Source: Martinezella lusitana (GTDB taxonomy: Bacteria > Pseudomonadota > Alphaproteobacteria > Rhizobiales > Rhizobiaceae). Taken from it: DNA of 64,000 bases. A model generated the notes under the pieces. The model was not told the origin of the DNA. It ran no database searches and saw only the letters and a list, made by a program, of their open reading frames with translations. A program made the translations under genes and the position numbers. The stretch is from contig NZ_WUEY01000020.1 of NCBI RefSeq assembly GCF_010668395.1, forward strand, positions 46,853-110,852, written 5' to 3'. Positions 7,843-16,408 of this stretch are shown here, piece by piece. How positions within the stretch are numbered: position 1 is the stretch's first letter; each line of letters begins with the position of its first letter.

Positions 7843-8832
7843 CTATTGGCCGTCGACGATGGCGCGGACGAAGCGCGGAAGATCGACGTCGTATTTGGAC
7901 TCCAGGTATTCCTGCGATCCGCATTCGAAGAAGCTGTCCGCCAGTCCGATCTTGATCATCGGCTTGACGATGCCGGCCTCGTAGAGCGCCTCGACCATCA
8001 GCGAGGCGAGGCCGCCTGATGTCTTGTGGTTTTCGGCGACGATCACGCGATCGAAGCGGGCGGCAAATTCCAGCACGCCTGCCGCATCGAAGGGCTTGAT
8101 CGTCCCCACATGCAGAACGCCGGCGTCGATGCCCTTATCCTGGGCCGCCTTCGCGGCGTCCAGCGCGCGCGCCGTCATGTAGCCCGTCGAGATGATGCCG
8201 ACGTCACGGCCCGGGCGCAGCGCCTTGGCCTTGCCCACCTCGAAACGATAGTCTGGACCAAGCTCGACCGGCACCTTGCCGCGCAGGTTGCGGACATAGA
8301 CCGTTCCCGGGATATCGGCGACGGCGCGCACCACCTGTTTCAACTCGGTCGCGTCGCAGGGATCGATGATCGTCAGATCGGCGATGCCGCGCATCATGTT
8401 GAGATCCTCGGTTGCCTGATGAGTCGCGCCATAGCCGTTCACCAGGCCGGGCATCCCGGCAAAGATCTTGACGTTGGCTTTAGAGTGCGCGCAGGCGAGT
8501 GCCACGAAGTCGTAGGCACGGCGGGTGATGAACACCGAATAGGTTGTGCAATAGGCGATCTTGCCGGTCTTGGAGAGCCCGGCGGCGGTCATGATCAGGT
8601 TCTGCTCCGCCATGCCGACATTGAAGAAGCGGGTCGGATGGGCGTCGCGGAAGGGGAGGATGTCGCTGTAGCGGCCCATGTCGGCGGTCAGGCCGACGAT
8701 CTCCGGCCGTTCGCGGGCCAGTTCGGCGAGCGTATTGCCGAAGGGGGCGATCTCCGTCACCTTGCCGGCGACATCGACGATTTCGCCCATGCCGCGCGTG
8801 CGGCCGCCGGGCAGGGTCTGCGTATCAGCCAT
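7843..8832 (-). CDS. Transketolase, C-terminal (pyrimidine-binding) subunit
   Basis: A 329-residue protein covering the pyrimidine-binding and C-terminal domains of transketolase. The catalytic glutamate that activates thiamine diphosphate is in NVGMAEQNLIMTAAGL near residue 76, and the C-terminal domain carries VAENHKTSGGLASLMVEAL. It cannot work alone; the partner is the gene at 8825, which it overlaps by 8 bp. Split transketolases beside FGGY kinases are known from D-apiose catabolism (AptA/AptB, using apulose 4-phosphate), which makes a branched or unusual ketose phosphate a reasonable guess here. The same split form is also found in other sugar operons. Confidence 0.9.
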   Translation of the reverse strand: MADTQTLPGGRTRGMGEIVDVAGKVTEIAPFGNTLAELARERPEIVGLTADMGRYSDILPFRDAHPTRFFNVGMAEQNLIMTAAGLSKTGKIAYCTTYSVFITRRAYDFVALACAHSKANVKIFAGMPGLVNGYGATHQATEDLNMMRGIADLTIIDPCDATELKQVVRAVADIPGTVYVRNLRGKVPVELGPDYRFEVGKAKALRPGRDVGIISTGYMTARALDAAKAAQDKGIDAGVLHVGTIKPFDAAGVLEFAARFDRVIVAENHKTSGGLASLMVEALYEAGIVKPMIKIGLADSFFECGSQEYLESKYDVDLPRFVRAIVDGQ

Positions 8833-9667
8833 GATTGGCCTCCAGTTCTTGCGTCAGGGCAGTCCATTCCGAATTGTCGATGCGCACGAAATGCGCCCGG
8901 TCCCGTGCCATGATGGTCGGCACGCCGAAGCCCGGAGTGGTGCGCATGACGATCGCCTTCGGCTTGCCGTTCGCGGCACGCGAGGCGGCAAGCGCATCGA
9001 CGAGTTCCTCCATGCTGTTGCCGTTGACTTCGATCGTCTCCCAGCCAAAGGCGGTCATCTTGTCGGCAACCGGCTCGATCCGCACGATGACCGGACCATC
9101 GGCCTGGATGCCGTTGCAGTCGATGAGGGCGACGAGGTTGTCGCATTTGAAGGTCGCGGCTCCCATGGCCGCCTCCCATGTCGAGCCTTCCTGCAGCTCA
9201 CCGTCCGAAAACTCGCAGAAGACGCGGGCCGACGATCCGTCGAGGCGCAGGCCCATGGCCATGCCGACCGCCTGGCCGAGGCCATGGCCGAGCGAACCGC
9301 CGACCATTTCGACACCCGGCGTCTCGTCGAAGGTGCTCATCGGCAGGCGCGAGCCGTTCAGTCCATAGGTCGGCAATTCGTCGGCCGAAATGATCCCGGC
9401 TTCGGCCAGCACCGCGTACATGGCGATGGAGTAGTGACCGGTGGACAGCACGAACCGGTCGCGCTGCGGCCATTCCGGATTTTGCGGATCGTATCGCATT
9501 TCGTGGAAGTAGAGGCTCGCCAGGCAATCGGCGACGCCGAGGCCCTGGGCGATATAGCCTTCGCCCTTGCCGGTCGCCATACCCATCATCTTGCGCCGCA
9601 GGTTGAGCGCGCGGCCCTTGAGGGCGGGCAGGTCGACGTCCGCCGAGGGGTGGTTCAATATGCTCAT
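8825..9667 (-). CDS. Transketolase, N-terminal (TPP pyrophosphate-binding) subunit
   Basis: A 280-residue N-terminal half of a transketolase that binds the diphosphate of TPP. The motif region reads EFSDGELQEGSTWEAA near residue 148 and ends at DCNGIQADG, so the usual GDG...N motif appears as SDG...N with the metal-binding Asp and Asn kept. His residues typical of the active site appear in GHGLGQAVGMAMG (about 130). It overlaps the C-subunit gene by 8 bp, giving equal expression of both halves. It lies 33 bp downstream of the SMP-30 gene. Confidence 0.9.
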   Translation of the reverse strand: MSILNHPSADVDLPALKGRALNLRRKMMGMATGKGEGYIAQGLGVADCLASLYFHEMRYDPQNPEWPQRDRFVLSTGHYSIAMYAVLAEAGIISADELPTYGLNGSRLPMSTFDETPGVEMVGGSLGHGLGQAVGMAMGLRLDGSSARVFCEFSDGELQEGSTWEAAMGAATFKCDNLVALIDCNGIQADGPVIVRIEPVADKMTAFGWETIEVNGNSMEELVDALAASRAANGKPKAIVMRTTPGFGVPTIMARDRAHFVRIDNSEWTALTQELEANHG

Positions 9668-9700
9668 GATCGAAGTCCTCTTTGCATGTTGCGGTACGCC

Positions 9701-10609
9701 TCAGACGGCCAGGCCGGGGCGTGTCCAATCCATGGAGACAAGCCGGCCCGAGCCGGACAGGGTGACGAAGGCAGTCTTCATGTCGGTGCCGCCGAAGCAT
9801 AGATTGGTGGTGTAGGGATCGGGCGTCCTCACGCGCTCGACTTCCTCGCCCTGCGGCGAGACGATGACGATGCCGCCGAAGCGAAGCGTGGCGATGCAGA
9901 TGTTTCCGCCGGCCTCGACGGCCAGCGAGTCATAGCGTTGGAAACCGGGCAGTCCGGCGGCAAGATCTCCGCCCGTCGGCGACGGCCAGTCGGCCTTTGC
10001 CAACACCCCCGGCGCCTCGACCCGCCAGGACCAGAGCCGACCGGACGAAGTTTCCGCCACGTAGAGCATCTTGCCATCGGGGGAGAGCCCGATGCCGTTT
10101 GGCCCGAGGAGAGGGTAGGCGACCTCGGTGATCCGGCTTCCGTCCGCTATGGCATAATAGACCGCGCCAAAATCCACCTTGCGCCCCTGGCGGTGGCCAT
10201 GATCGGTGAAATAGAAGCCGCCCGAACCATCGAAGACGATGTCGTTCGGCGCCGACAGGGCAACATCGCCGCAGCGATCGTAAAGCAGCTCCACCTTGCC
10301 GGTCTCGGGATGCACCCGCTGGATGCTGCCGCCTGTGTTGTCGTCGGCCTTGGCCAGAGGCCGCAGTCCGGTGTCGCTACGGCCCCAGGAAAAGCCCCCA
10401 TTGTTGCAGACGTATAGCGCGCCGTCCGGTCCGCGTGCCAGGCCGTTCGGACCACCACCGGTGTCGGCGACCCTTGTCTTGCGGCCATCGGGCGCGATAC
10501 TGGTGAGGCAGCCGGCGGCGATCTCCCCGACAACGATGCTGCCATCCGGCATCAGCACCGGGCCTTCGGGAAAGCCGAGACCATCGGCAAGTTCGACGAA
10601 AGGCCTCAT
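9701..10609 (-). CDS. SMP-30/gluconolactonase/LRE-family protein
   Basis: A six-bladed beta-propeller lactonase of 302 residues. The start at 10609 gives MRPFVELADGLGFPEGP and overlaps the HAD stop as ATGA; an upstream start at 10651 lies inside the HAD gene and is less likely. Divalent metal ligands typical of the family are seen in GFPEGP (Glu), SAPNDIVF (Asn) and QRYDSLAVE (Asp). It probably hydrolyses a sugar lactone produced by the SDR or another dehydrogenase of the operon, so the operon may have an oxidative branch beside the kinase/transketolase branch. Confidence 0.88.
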   Translation of the reverse strand: MRPFVELADGLGFPEGPVLMPDGSIVVGEIAAGCLTSIAPDGRKTRVADTGGGPNGLARGPDGALYVCNNGGFSWGRSDTGLRPLAKADDNTGGSIQRVHPETGKVELLYDRCGDVALSAPNDIVFDGSGGFYFTDHGHRQGRKVDFGAVYYAIADGSRITEVAYPLLGPNGIGLSPDGKMLYVAETSSGRLWSWRVEAPGVLAKADWPSPTGGDLAAGLPGFQRYDSLAVEAGGNICIATLRFGGIVIVSPQGEEVERVRTPDPYTTNLCFGGTDMKTAFVTLSGSGRLVSMDWTRPGLAV

Positions 10610-11277
10610 CGTTCGGCCTCCAGAGCCTGGGAAAGACCCAGCGCATCGCAAAGCTCGGCCACGCTGTCGGCTATAACGTCGGGCGCATGCCCCGCCAGCC
10701 GCTCGCGATCGTAGAAGCCATACGTCACAGCTATGACAGGCATTCCCGCGGCGCGCGCCGCAAGGATGTCCTGCGGTCCGTCGCCGACATAGATTGCCTC
10801 GGCGGCGTCAGCGCCCGCCCGCTCGAGACCGAGAAGGATCGGCGCGGGGTGCGGCTTGCGGTCGATCGTGTCCTCGGCGGTAACGATCGCGGCAAAGGTT
10901 TCCGGAGCGATGCCGGCCACGCCGAGGTCGATCAGCGTGCGCGCCAATCCCTTGTTGGTCACGACGCTCGGACTGCGGCCGCTTTCGGCCAGCGCGTTGA
11001 CCATGTCGCACACGCCGGGAAATACCTTCACCAGATGGGCGCAATGCGGATAGGTATCCCGGTAGGCGGCGTGAAGCTCATCGATGCGGTCCGGCGCGAC
11101 GATCTGGAAGACTTCCGGAGGCCGCATCGCGAACAGCTCGGACGTCGGAAACGCCTCGGGCGGAAAAACGCTGTCAAGTTTTTCGCGGAAAACCCTGCTG
11201 TAGCATTCCACCACCGCCGCTCTCGTATCGACGAGCGTACCGTCCAGATCGAAAAGAACATGTTTCCTGGGCATCAT
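10606..11277 (-). CDS. HAD-family hydrolase, phosphoglycolate phosphatase-like
   Basis: A 223-residue haloacid-dehalogenase phosphatase. Seen: motif I FDLDGTLVDTRAA near residue 8 with both aspartates, motif II SVVTNKG near 115, and motifs III/IV as DRKPHPAPILL and YVGDGPQDILAARAAG (about 160-185). Start at 11277 overlaps the FGGY stop as ATGATG/TGA and matches Gph-type N-termini; the open frame upstream of it is a shadow of the kinase. It likely dephosphorylates a sugar phosphate or clears 2-phosphoglycolate-like side products of the kinase/transketolase steps. Confidence 0.88.
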   Translation of the reverse strand: MMPRKHVLFDLDGTLVDTRAAVVECYSRVFREKLDSVFPPEAFPTSELFAMRPPEVFQIVAPDRIDELHAAYRDTYPHCAHLVKVFPGVCDMVNALAESGRSPSVVTNKGLARTLIDLGVAGIAPETFAAIVTAEDTIDRKPHPAPILLGLERAGADAAEAIYVGDGPQDILAARAAGMPVIAVTYGFYDRERLAGHAPDVIADSVAELCDALGLSQALEAER

Positions 11278-12821
11278 GGCGTCTCTTTCCTGCTGTTGCT
11301 GCGTTCCACAAGCGCGGCGCGAAATTTCCAAAGGGGCGCCAGGTCTCGTCCGAGATCCCGAAACAGCGGATATGCCTGTGCATATCGGGCTGCCAGATGC
11401 CGATCGGGCTCGACCGTTCCGGCAATGCGGACCATGGCGCGGGCCGCCTGCTGAAGGTCGGGATAGAGGCCTGCCGCCGCCGCGCCCAGAAGGGCGACGC
11501 CCAGAGCGCCGGTTTCCTCGACTTCCGGGATCCTGAGGGATCGGTTCATTGCCGCCGCACAGATCTCCCGCCACAGCGGCGACCGGGCGCCGCCGCCGGT
11601 GATCAGGATTTCATCGACCGGAGCGTCGAGTGCCCCGTAGCAATCGACCATCGAAAAGGCGACCGCTTCCATGACAGCCCGGATCAGCGCCATCGGCGAT
11701 GTCGCCATGTCGAGACCGAAGATCGACCCCCGTGCCAGGGGCTCGTGGCGCGGCGCGGTCATTCCCGATGTGTTGAAGTAGGGGTGGATGATTAGCCCGT
11801 TGCCGAGCGGCGGAACGGCTCTCGCCTCGCGCTCGATGCATTCGAAGATGTCTTCGATGGAGGCGAAGGCCTTGGCGCCAAAGGCTGACACGATCCAGTC
11901 GAGGCAGAGCGAGCCGCCGCCGGTGTTGGACATCAGCCGTTGCCAGCGCCCCTGCGGCATCAGGAACAGGAAGCCGACGCCGGCCGGCTCGAACAGCGGC
12001 TCGGAGACGGTGAGATTGTTCATGAAGCTGGTGCCGATGACCGTCACGGCCTGGCCGCTGTCGAGCGCACCCACGCCGATCGCCGCCGCCACCGCGTCTC
12101 CCGCGCCGGTGACGACAGGCGTTCCCTGCGCAAGACCGGTTTCCTCGGCGGCCTTCGCCGTGACGTGTCCGACGATGTCGCCGATCCTCAGGACGGGAGC
12201 CAGCCGGTCATGCATCTCCGAAATGCCGGCAAGTTCGAAGAGTTCGGGGGAGGGCAGGCGCCCGCGGATGTCACAGGGGAAGAAGGACAGATCGGACTCG
12301 TCGGTGGCGACGATGCCTGTCAGGCGATAGTTGATGTAGTCCTTGGCGCAGAAGACGGTGGCGATACGGCCGTAGAAGTCAGGGTCGTGGATCTTCAGCC
12401 AGGCCAGCAAGACGAGCGGAAGGCCGGGGATCGGAGCGTTTCCCGAGATTTCAAACAGGCGATCGACGCGGCCATCGAGCGTCCAGCGGCCCAGCATGGC
12501 TGAGGCACGCGCATCCGGCCAGGCAATCGCCGGGCCGGCCGGCTCGCCGTTTCGGTCGAGCGCCCAAAGCCCGCCCATATGGCCGCTGACGCCGACGCAG
12601 GCAATGTCGCGCGCGTTTACGCCGGCGATCGCGATTGCCTCGCGCACCGCCGTCGCCACGCCTTCATAGGTGGCGTTCATGTCCTCCTCATGCCAGTCGG
12701 CATGAGGGCGAAAGCTCTTCGTCTGCCGCCGCGCGGTCGCCAGGACGCGGCCGTCCGCCGCATCGAAGACCGCAGCCTTGGTGGAAGTCGTCCCCTTGTC
12801 GATGCCGAGCACGTATCTCAT
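11274..12821 (-). CDS. FGGY-family carbohydrate kinase (first of a tandem pair)
   Basis: A 515-residue sugar kinase. Seen: the phosphate-binding GIDKGTTSTKAA at the N-terminus, the WHEED segment near residue 44, ACVGVSGHMGG near 80, PVVTGAGDAVAAAIGVG with the catalytic-base region near 240, and EILITGGGARSPLW near 405. The DKGT form of the first motif is shared with its neighbour and is uncommon (usually D-hydrophobic-GT). Length is normal. It overlaps both neighbours by 4 bp. Xylulose, ribulose, erythritol or apulose are possible substrates; it differs enough from the second kinase to have a separate substrate. Confidence 0.9.
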   Translation of the reverse strand: MRYVLGIDKGTTSTKAAVFDAADGRVLATARRQTKSFRPHADWHEEDMNATYEGVATAVREAIAIAGVNARDIACVGVSGHMGGLWALDRNGEPAGPAIAWPDARASAMLGRWTLDGRVDRLFEISGNAPIPGLPLVLLAWLKIHDPDFYGRIATVFCAKDYINYRLTGIVATDESDLSFFPCDIRGRLPSPELFELAGISEMHDRLAPVLRIGDIVGHVTAKAAEETGLAQGTPVVTGAGDAVAAAIGVGALDSGQAVTVIGTSFMNNLTVSEPLFEPAGVGFLFLMPQGRWQRLMSNTGGGSLCLDWIVSAFGAKAFASIEDIFECIEREARAVPPLGNGLIIHPYFNTSGMTAPRHEPLARGSIFGLDMATSPMALIRAVMEAVAFSMVDCYGALDAPVDEILITGGGARSPLWREICAAAMNRSLRIPEVEETGALGVALLGAAAAGLYPDLQQAARAMVRIAGTVEPDRHLAARYAQAYPLFRDLGRDLAPLWKFRAALVERSNSRKETP

Positions 12822-14353
12822 GCCGCCACCTCCGCTTCGGAGACGAGCCGGGAGCGGGCGGCGGAATAGGTGCGATAGACATCACGCGCGCGTCTGTAGA
12901 GATCGAACCATCCGTCGTATTCGTCGGCGGCATGACGGTTCGGCTCGAAGCGCGCGGCGATGCGCACCGTGTGGCTGACGGCCTGCTCGATATCGCTCCA
13001 GATGCCGACCGCCACGCCGGCGAGAAGGGCGACGCCGAGCGCGCCCGATTCTTCGACGGCGGCGATCTCGATCGGCAATCGGCAGACATCGGCGAACATC
13101 TGTGCCCAGAAACCGCTCTTCGATCCACCGCCAGTCAGCACTAGCGAGGTCGGGGCGGTGCTCATCGCCTCGAAGCAGTCTCGGGTGGCGAAGCAGAGGG
13201 ATTCGTAGACCGCGCGAAGCAGATGGTCGCGCGTCGTGTGGCTGCCGACGCCGAAGAAGCTGCCCCGCGCCAGCGTGTCGAAAAACGGCGCGAGGACGCC
13301 GCTGCCGTTGACGTAGGGAATCAGGACCACACCGCCGGCGCCACGCGGGATGGCGGCGGCGGCCTTTTCGAGAGCGGCGAAATCGGTCGCGCCGTCAACG
13401 GTTTCAGGAGCGCCGAAACGCTCGAGGAACCAGTCGAAGGCGATGGTACCCGATGTGTTGGGCAGAATGCGCAGGTAGCGCTCAAGCGGCATGGAGAAGA
13501 GAAAGCCGAGCCCGGCCGGCGCGCGGTCCGCCCCCGCCAGGACCTGGCTGTTGAGGCAACTCGTGCCGAGGATCGTCAACGCCGCGCCCGGCCTGACTGC
13601 GCCGACGCCGATCGCGTTGGCGCAGGCATCGCCCAGGCCGGTGACGACCGGCGCCCCCTCGACGAGGCCTGTCTCCAGTGCCGCCTGCGCCGTGACCGAG
13701 CCGGATATGGCGCCGGAATCGCGGATATCGGGCATCTTCGCCGTCCACTCCAGCGCACCGCACAGTTCGAGAACCCGCGCTGAATGCCTTCGCTCGTCGA
13801 TGTCGCCGGGGACGAAGGAGACATCCGAGGGATCGGTGGCGACGGCGCCCGTCAACCTGTAGCGCAGATAGTCCTTGGCGCAGAGGATGGCGCGGGTGCG
13901 CTCAAGGGCTTGCGGCTCGTGTCGCGACAGCCAGCCGAGGATCATCGTGGTGATGCCGGGCATCAGGCCGTTTCCCGAAATCTCGAAGATCTCGTTCAGT
14001 CTGCTGGCCTCTTCCAGCGCCAGCTGGTCGGCCTGCGCGCGGCTGTCCGGCCAGCAGATGGCGTTGCGCACCGGGCGGCCCGTGCCGTCGATCAGCCAGG
14101 CACCTCCCATGTGGCCGGCAATACCGATTGCCGCTATGTGGGTCGCGGGCACGTTTGCCGAGGCAAGCGCTTCCCTGATGACAGCGACGCACGCAGCCCA
14201 GGTCGCCTCGGGATCTTCCTCGTGCCAGCCCTGACGCGGCTGAAGCACCTGCATGCGCCGCTGGCCGATACCACAGGCCCGGCCGGTTTCATCGAAGACG
14301 ACCGCCTTGATGACCGAGGTACCCTTGTCTATGCCGAGAACATAGCGCATCAC
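12818..14353 (-). CDS. FGGY-family carbohydrate kinase (second of a tandem pair)
   Basis: A 511-residue sugar kinase related to xylulokinase. Seen: GIDKGTSVIKAVVFD at the N-terminus, WHEEDPEATW near 43, PVVTGLGDACANAIGVGAV near 238, and SLVLTGGGSKSGFWAQMF near 412. Its ATG region has two possible methionines (14353 and 14350). The stop overlaps the next kinase start by 4 bp. Two FGGY kinases in tandem could phosphorylate two epimers, two polyol-derived ketoses, or form a hetero-oligomer; the sequence does not decide. It lies 7 bp downstream of the ABC ATPase gene. Confidence 0.9.
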   Translation of the reverse strand: MMRYVLGIDKGTSVIKAVVFDETGRACGIGQRRMQVLQPRQGWHEEDPEATWAACVAVIREALASANVPATHIAAIGIAGHMGGAWLIDGTGRPVRNAICWPDSRAQADQLALEEASRLNEIFEISGNGLMPGITTMILGWLSRHEPQALERTRAILCAKDYLRYRLTGAVATDPSDVSFVPGDIDERRHSARVLELCGALEWTAKMPDIRDSGAISGSVTAQAALETGLVEGAPVVTGLGDACANAIGVGAVRPGAALTILGTSCLNSQVLAGADRAPAGLGFLFSMPLERYLRILPNTSGTIAFDWFLERFGAPETVDGATDFAALEKAAAAIPRGAGGVVLIPYVNGSGVLAPFFDTLARGSFFGVGSHTTRDHLLRAVYESLCFATRDCFEAMSTAPTSLVLTGGGSKSGFWAQMFADVCRLPIEIAAVEESGALGVALLAGVAVGIWSDIEQAVSHTVRIAARFEPNRHAADEYDGWFDLYRRARDVYRTYSAARSRLVSEAEVAA

Positions 14354-14360
14354 CGTTCCT

Positions 14361-15518
14361 TCAGGCGTATGAGGCCAGGCGGTCGATCCGCGGAGCGGAC
14401 TGGCCGGATGCGAAGCGCAGGGTGCGCTGATCCTCGCCGTCGAAGACGTAGAGGGCGTCTTCGCGGATAACGAGATCGACGGGTTCGTCGAGGCCGAAGC
14501 GATCCGTCGGCAGTGTCATCGCCTGGAGCGTGGCATCGCCGGCCTGCACGGTGACCAGAATGGCGTCACCCAACTGTTCGGCGACGTAGACCCGGCCTGA
14601 AATCACCACGGTATCTCCGCTTCGCGGCGCCTCGCCCTGCCTGTAGACGGAAACGCTGCTCGGTCGGCTGCCAAGCTGCAGCTTCCGGCTCTTGGCGCCG
14701 ACATGCGGCTTGACGCAGCCGGGCAGGGCGACCTTCTGGGTGCCGCACTGGCCGACCAGTTCGGGCGTCTCAACGATGTCGCTGACGGTGATGACGTTCA
14801 TCGAATGCAGGCCGAAAAACTGCGCGACGAAGGCATTGACCGGACGCATGAAGATGTCGTCGGCGGTACCCACCTGCTGCATCACGCCGTCGCGCATCAG
14901 GGCGATGCGGTCGGTCATGGTCATCGCCTCGATCGGATCATGGGTCACGATGACCGATGTGGTTCCGAGCGAACGCTGGAGGCGCTTCAGTTCGCCGCGC
15001 AGGCGAGCGCGCAGCAGCGTATCAAGATGGGCGATCGGCTCGTCAAGGCAGAGCAGGTTCGGCCGACGAACCAGGGCGCGGGCGATCGCCACGCGCTGCT
15101 GCTGGCCGCCCGACATCTGCGAGGCGCGCCGGTCGATCACATGGCCGATGTTCAAAAGCGAGGCGACCTCGGCCACCTTGGCCTCGATCTCCGGCTTGGC
15201 GGTACCCCTGATCTTCAGGGGATAGCTGATATTCTGCCGTGCGGTCATGTGCGGATAGAGCGCGTTCTGCTCAAACACCATCGCCACGTTGCGGGCCTGC
15301 GGGGTTTCGGCTTCGACGGACCGGCCATCGAAGGCGATCGTGCCTGAGGTCGGGCGCTCCAACCCGGCCAGCATGCGCAGCACCGAGGTCTTGCCGGATC
15401 CGGAAGGGCCGAGCAGTCCGAAGAACTCGCCGTCCTCGATCTTGAACGAAATGTCCTGGACGGCATGTACGGCGCCGCCATACCACTTGTTGATGCCTGA
15501 AAGGGTCACTGAGGCCAT
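14361..15518 (-). CDS. ABC sugar importer ATP-binding protein (MalK/UgpC type)
   Basis: A 385-residue ATPase that powers the two permeases upstream. Seen: Walker A GPSGSGKTSVL near residue 39, Q-loop MVFEQNALYPHMT, signature MSGGQQQRVAIARAL near 136, Walker B LLCLDEPIAHLD, and the H-loop VIVTHDPIEAMT. About 130 C-terminal residues form the TOBE/regulatory domain typical of CUT1 sugar importers. It lies 11 bp downstream of the MalG-like permease. A single ATPase gene implies a homodimer. Confidence 0.93.
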   Translation of the reverse strand: MASVTLSGINKWYGGAVHAVQDISFKIEDGEFFGLLGPSGSGKTSVLRMLAGLERPTSGTIAFDGRSVEAETPQARNVAMVFEQNALYPHMTARQNISYPLKIRGTAKPEIEAKVAEVASLLNIGHVIDRRASQMSGGQQQRVAIARALVRRPNLLCLDEPIAHLDTLLRARLRGELKRLQRSLGTTSVIVTHDPIEAMTMTDRIALMRDGVMQQVGTADDIFMRPVNAFVAQFFGLHSMNVITVSDIVETPELVGQCGTQKVALPGCVKPHVGAKSRKLQLGSRPSSVSVYRQGEAPRSGDTVVISGRVYVAEQLGDAILVTVQAGDATLQAMTLPTDRFGLDEPVDLVIREDALYVFDGEDQRTLRFASGQSAPRIDRLASYA

Positions 15519-15529
15519 GTCCGGTCTCC

Positions 15530-16408
15530 TTATCGACCGCCGTTGCCGGCGGAAAAACTGCGGATGAGAAAGCGCTGCATGTAGTAGGAAACCACCAGGA
15601 GCGGCGCGATCGCGACAATGCCGATGGCGCCAAGCTGGCCCCAGTTCGGCTGCTGGAAGAGGAAGAAGCTGGCAAGCGCCTTCGGCAGGGTGATGACGTT
15701 CTCGCCGGTCAGGACAAGCGCGAAGAGGAACTCGTTCCAGGCGAAGATCATCGCCAGGATGCCGGCGGTCAGGATCGCCGGAGCCGACAGCGGCAGCAGC
15801 ACGTCGAGGAACAGCCGATACCAGGGAGCCCCGTCAATGCGCGCGGCCTCCTCGTAGGTCTTTGGGATCTGGCGGATGAATTCCGCCAGCAGCCAGATGA
15901 CCAGCGGCAGGTTCATGAAGGTGTAGACGATGATCAGTCCGGTATAGGTGTCGAACAGCGACAGTTCCTGGAACATCAGATAGAAGCCGATGACCGGGAC
16001 GATGGGCGGCATCATCCGCAAGGACAGGATGGTGAAGCTGAGCTGTCCGTGCGGCGGAAAATGGCGCGCCAGGGCATGGGCGGCGGGATAGCCGAGCAAC
16101 AGGCACAGAACGGTCGAGATCGTCGAGACGATCAGGCTGTCGCCGATGCCCTTGCCGCCGCCGATCGCCCAGCCGTCGGCGAAGTTCACCAGCGTGGGTG
16201 CCTTCGGAAGAATGGAAGGCGGGCTGACGAACAGCTCCGAATAGGGCTTGAAGGCCGTGATCAGCAGCCAGACCAGCGGCATCAGGAAAAGCACCAGCAG
16301 CACGATGAGGATCGCATGCTTGATGACGGGCAGGGCGCGGACCGAAAGCGGCTCGTGTTCGGCGGGAGGCATGGCGTTTGATGTGTCGGGAGATACGACT
16401 TGGGTCAC
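15530..16408 (-). CDS. ABC sugar importer permease (MalG type)
   Basis: A 292-residue inner-membrane protein with six predicted membrane segments starting with AILIVLLVLFLMPLVWLLI near residue 31. The cytoplasmic EAA loop, which docks the ATPase, is visible as TYEEAARIDGAPWYRLFLDV near residue 188. The N-terminal 28 residues are polar. It overlaps the partner permease by 4 bp, as usual for MalF/MalG pairs in CUT1 importers. Confidence 0.93.
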   Translation of the reverse strand: MTQVVSPDTSNAMPPAEHEPLSVRALPVIKHAILIVLLVLFLMPLVWLLITAFKPYSELFVSPPSILPKAPTLVNFADGWAIGGGKGIGDSLIVSTISTVLCLLLGYPAAHALARHFPPHGQLSFTILSLRMMPPIVPVIGFYLMFQELSLFDTYTGLIIVYTFMNLPLVIWLLAEFIRQIPKTYEEAARIDGAPWYRLFLDVLLPLSAPAILTAGILAMIFAWNEFLFALVLTGENVITLPKALASFFLFQQPNWGQLGAIGIVAIAPLLVVSYYMQRFLIRSFSAGNGGR

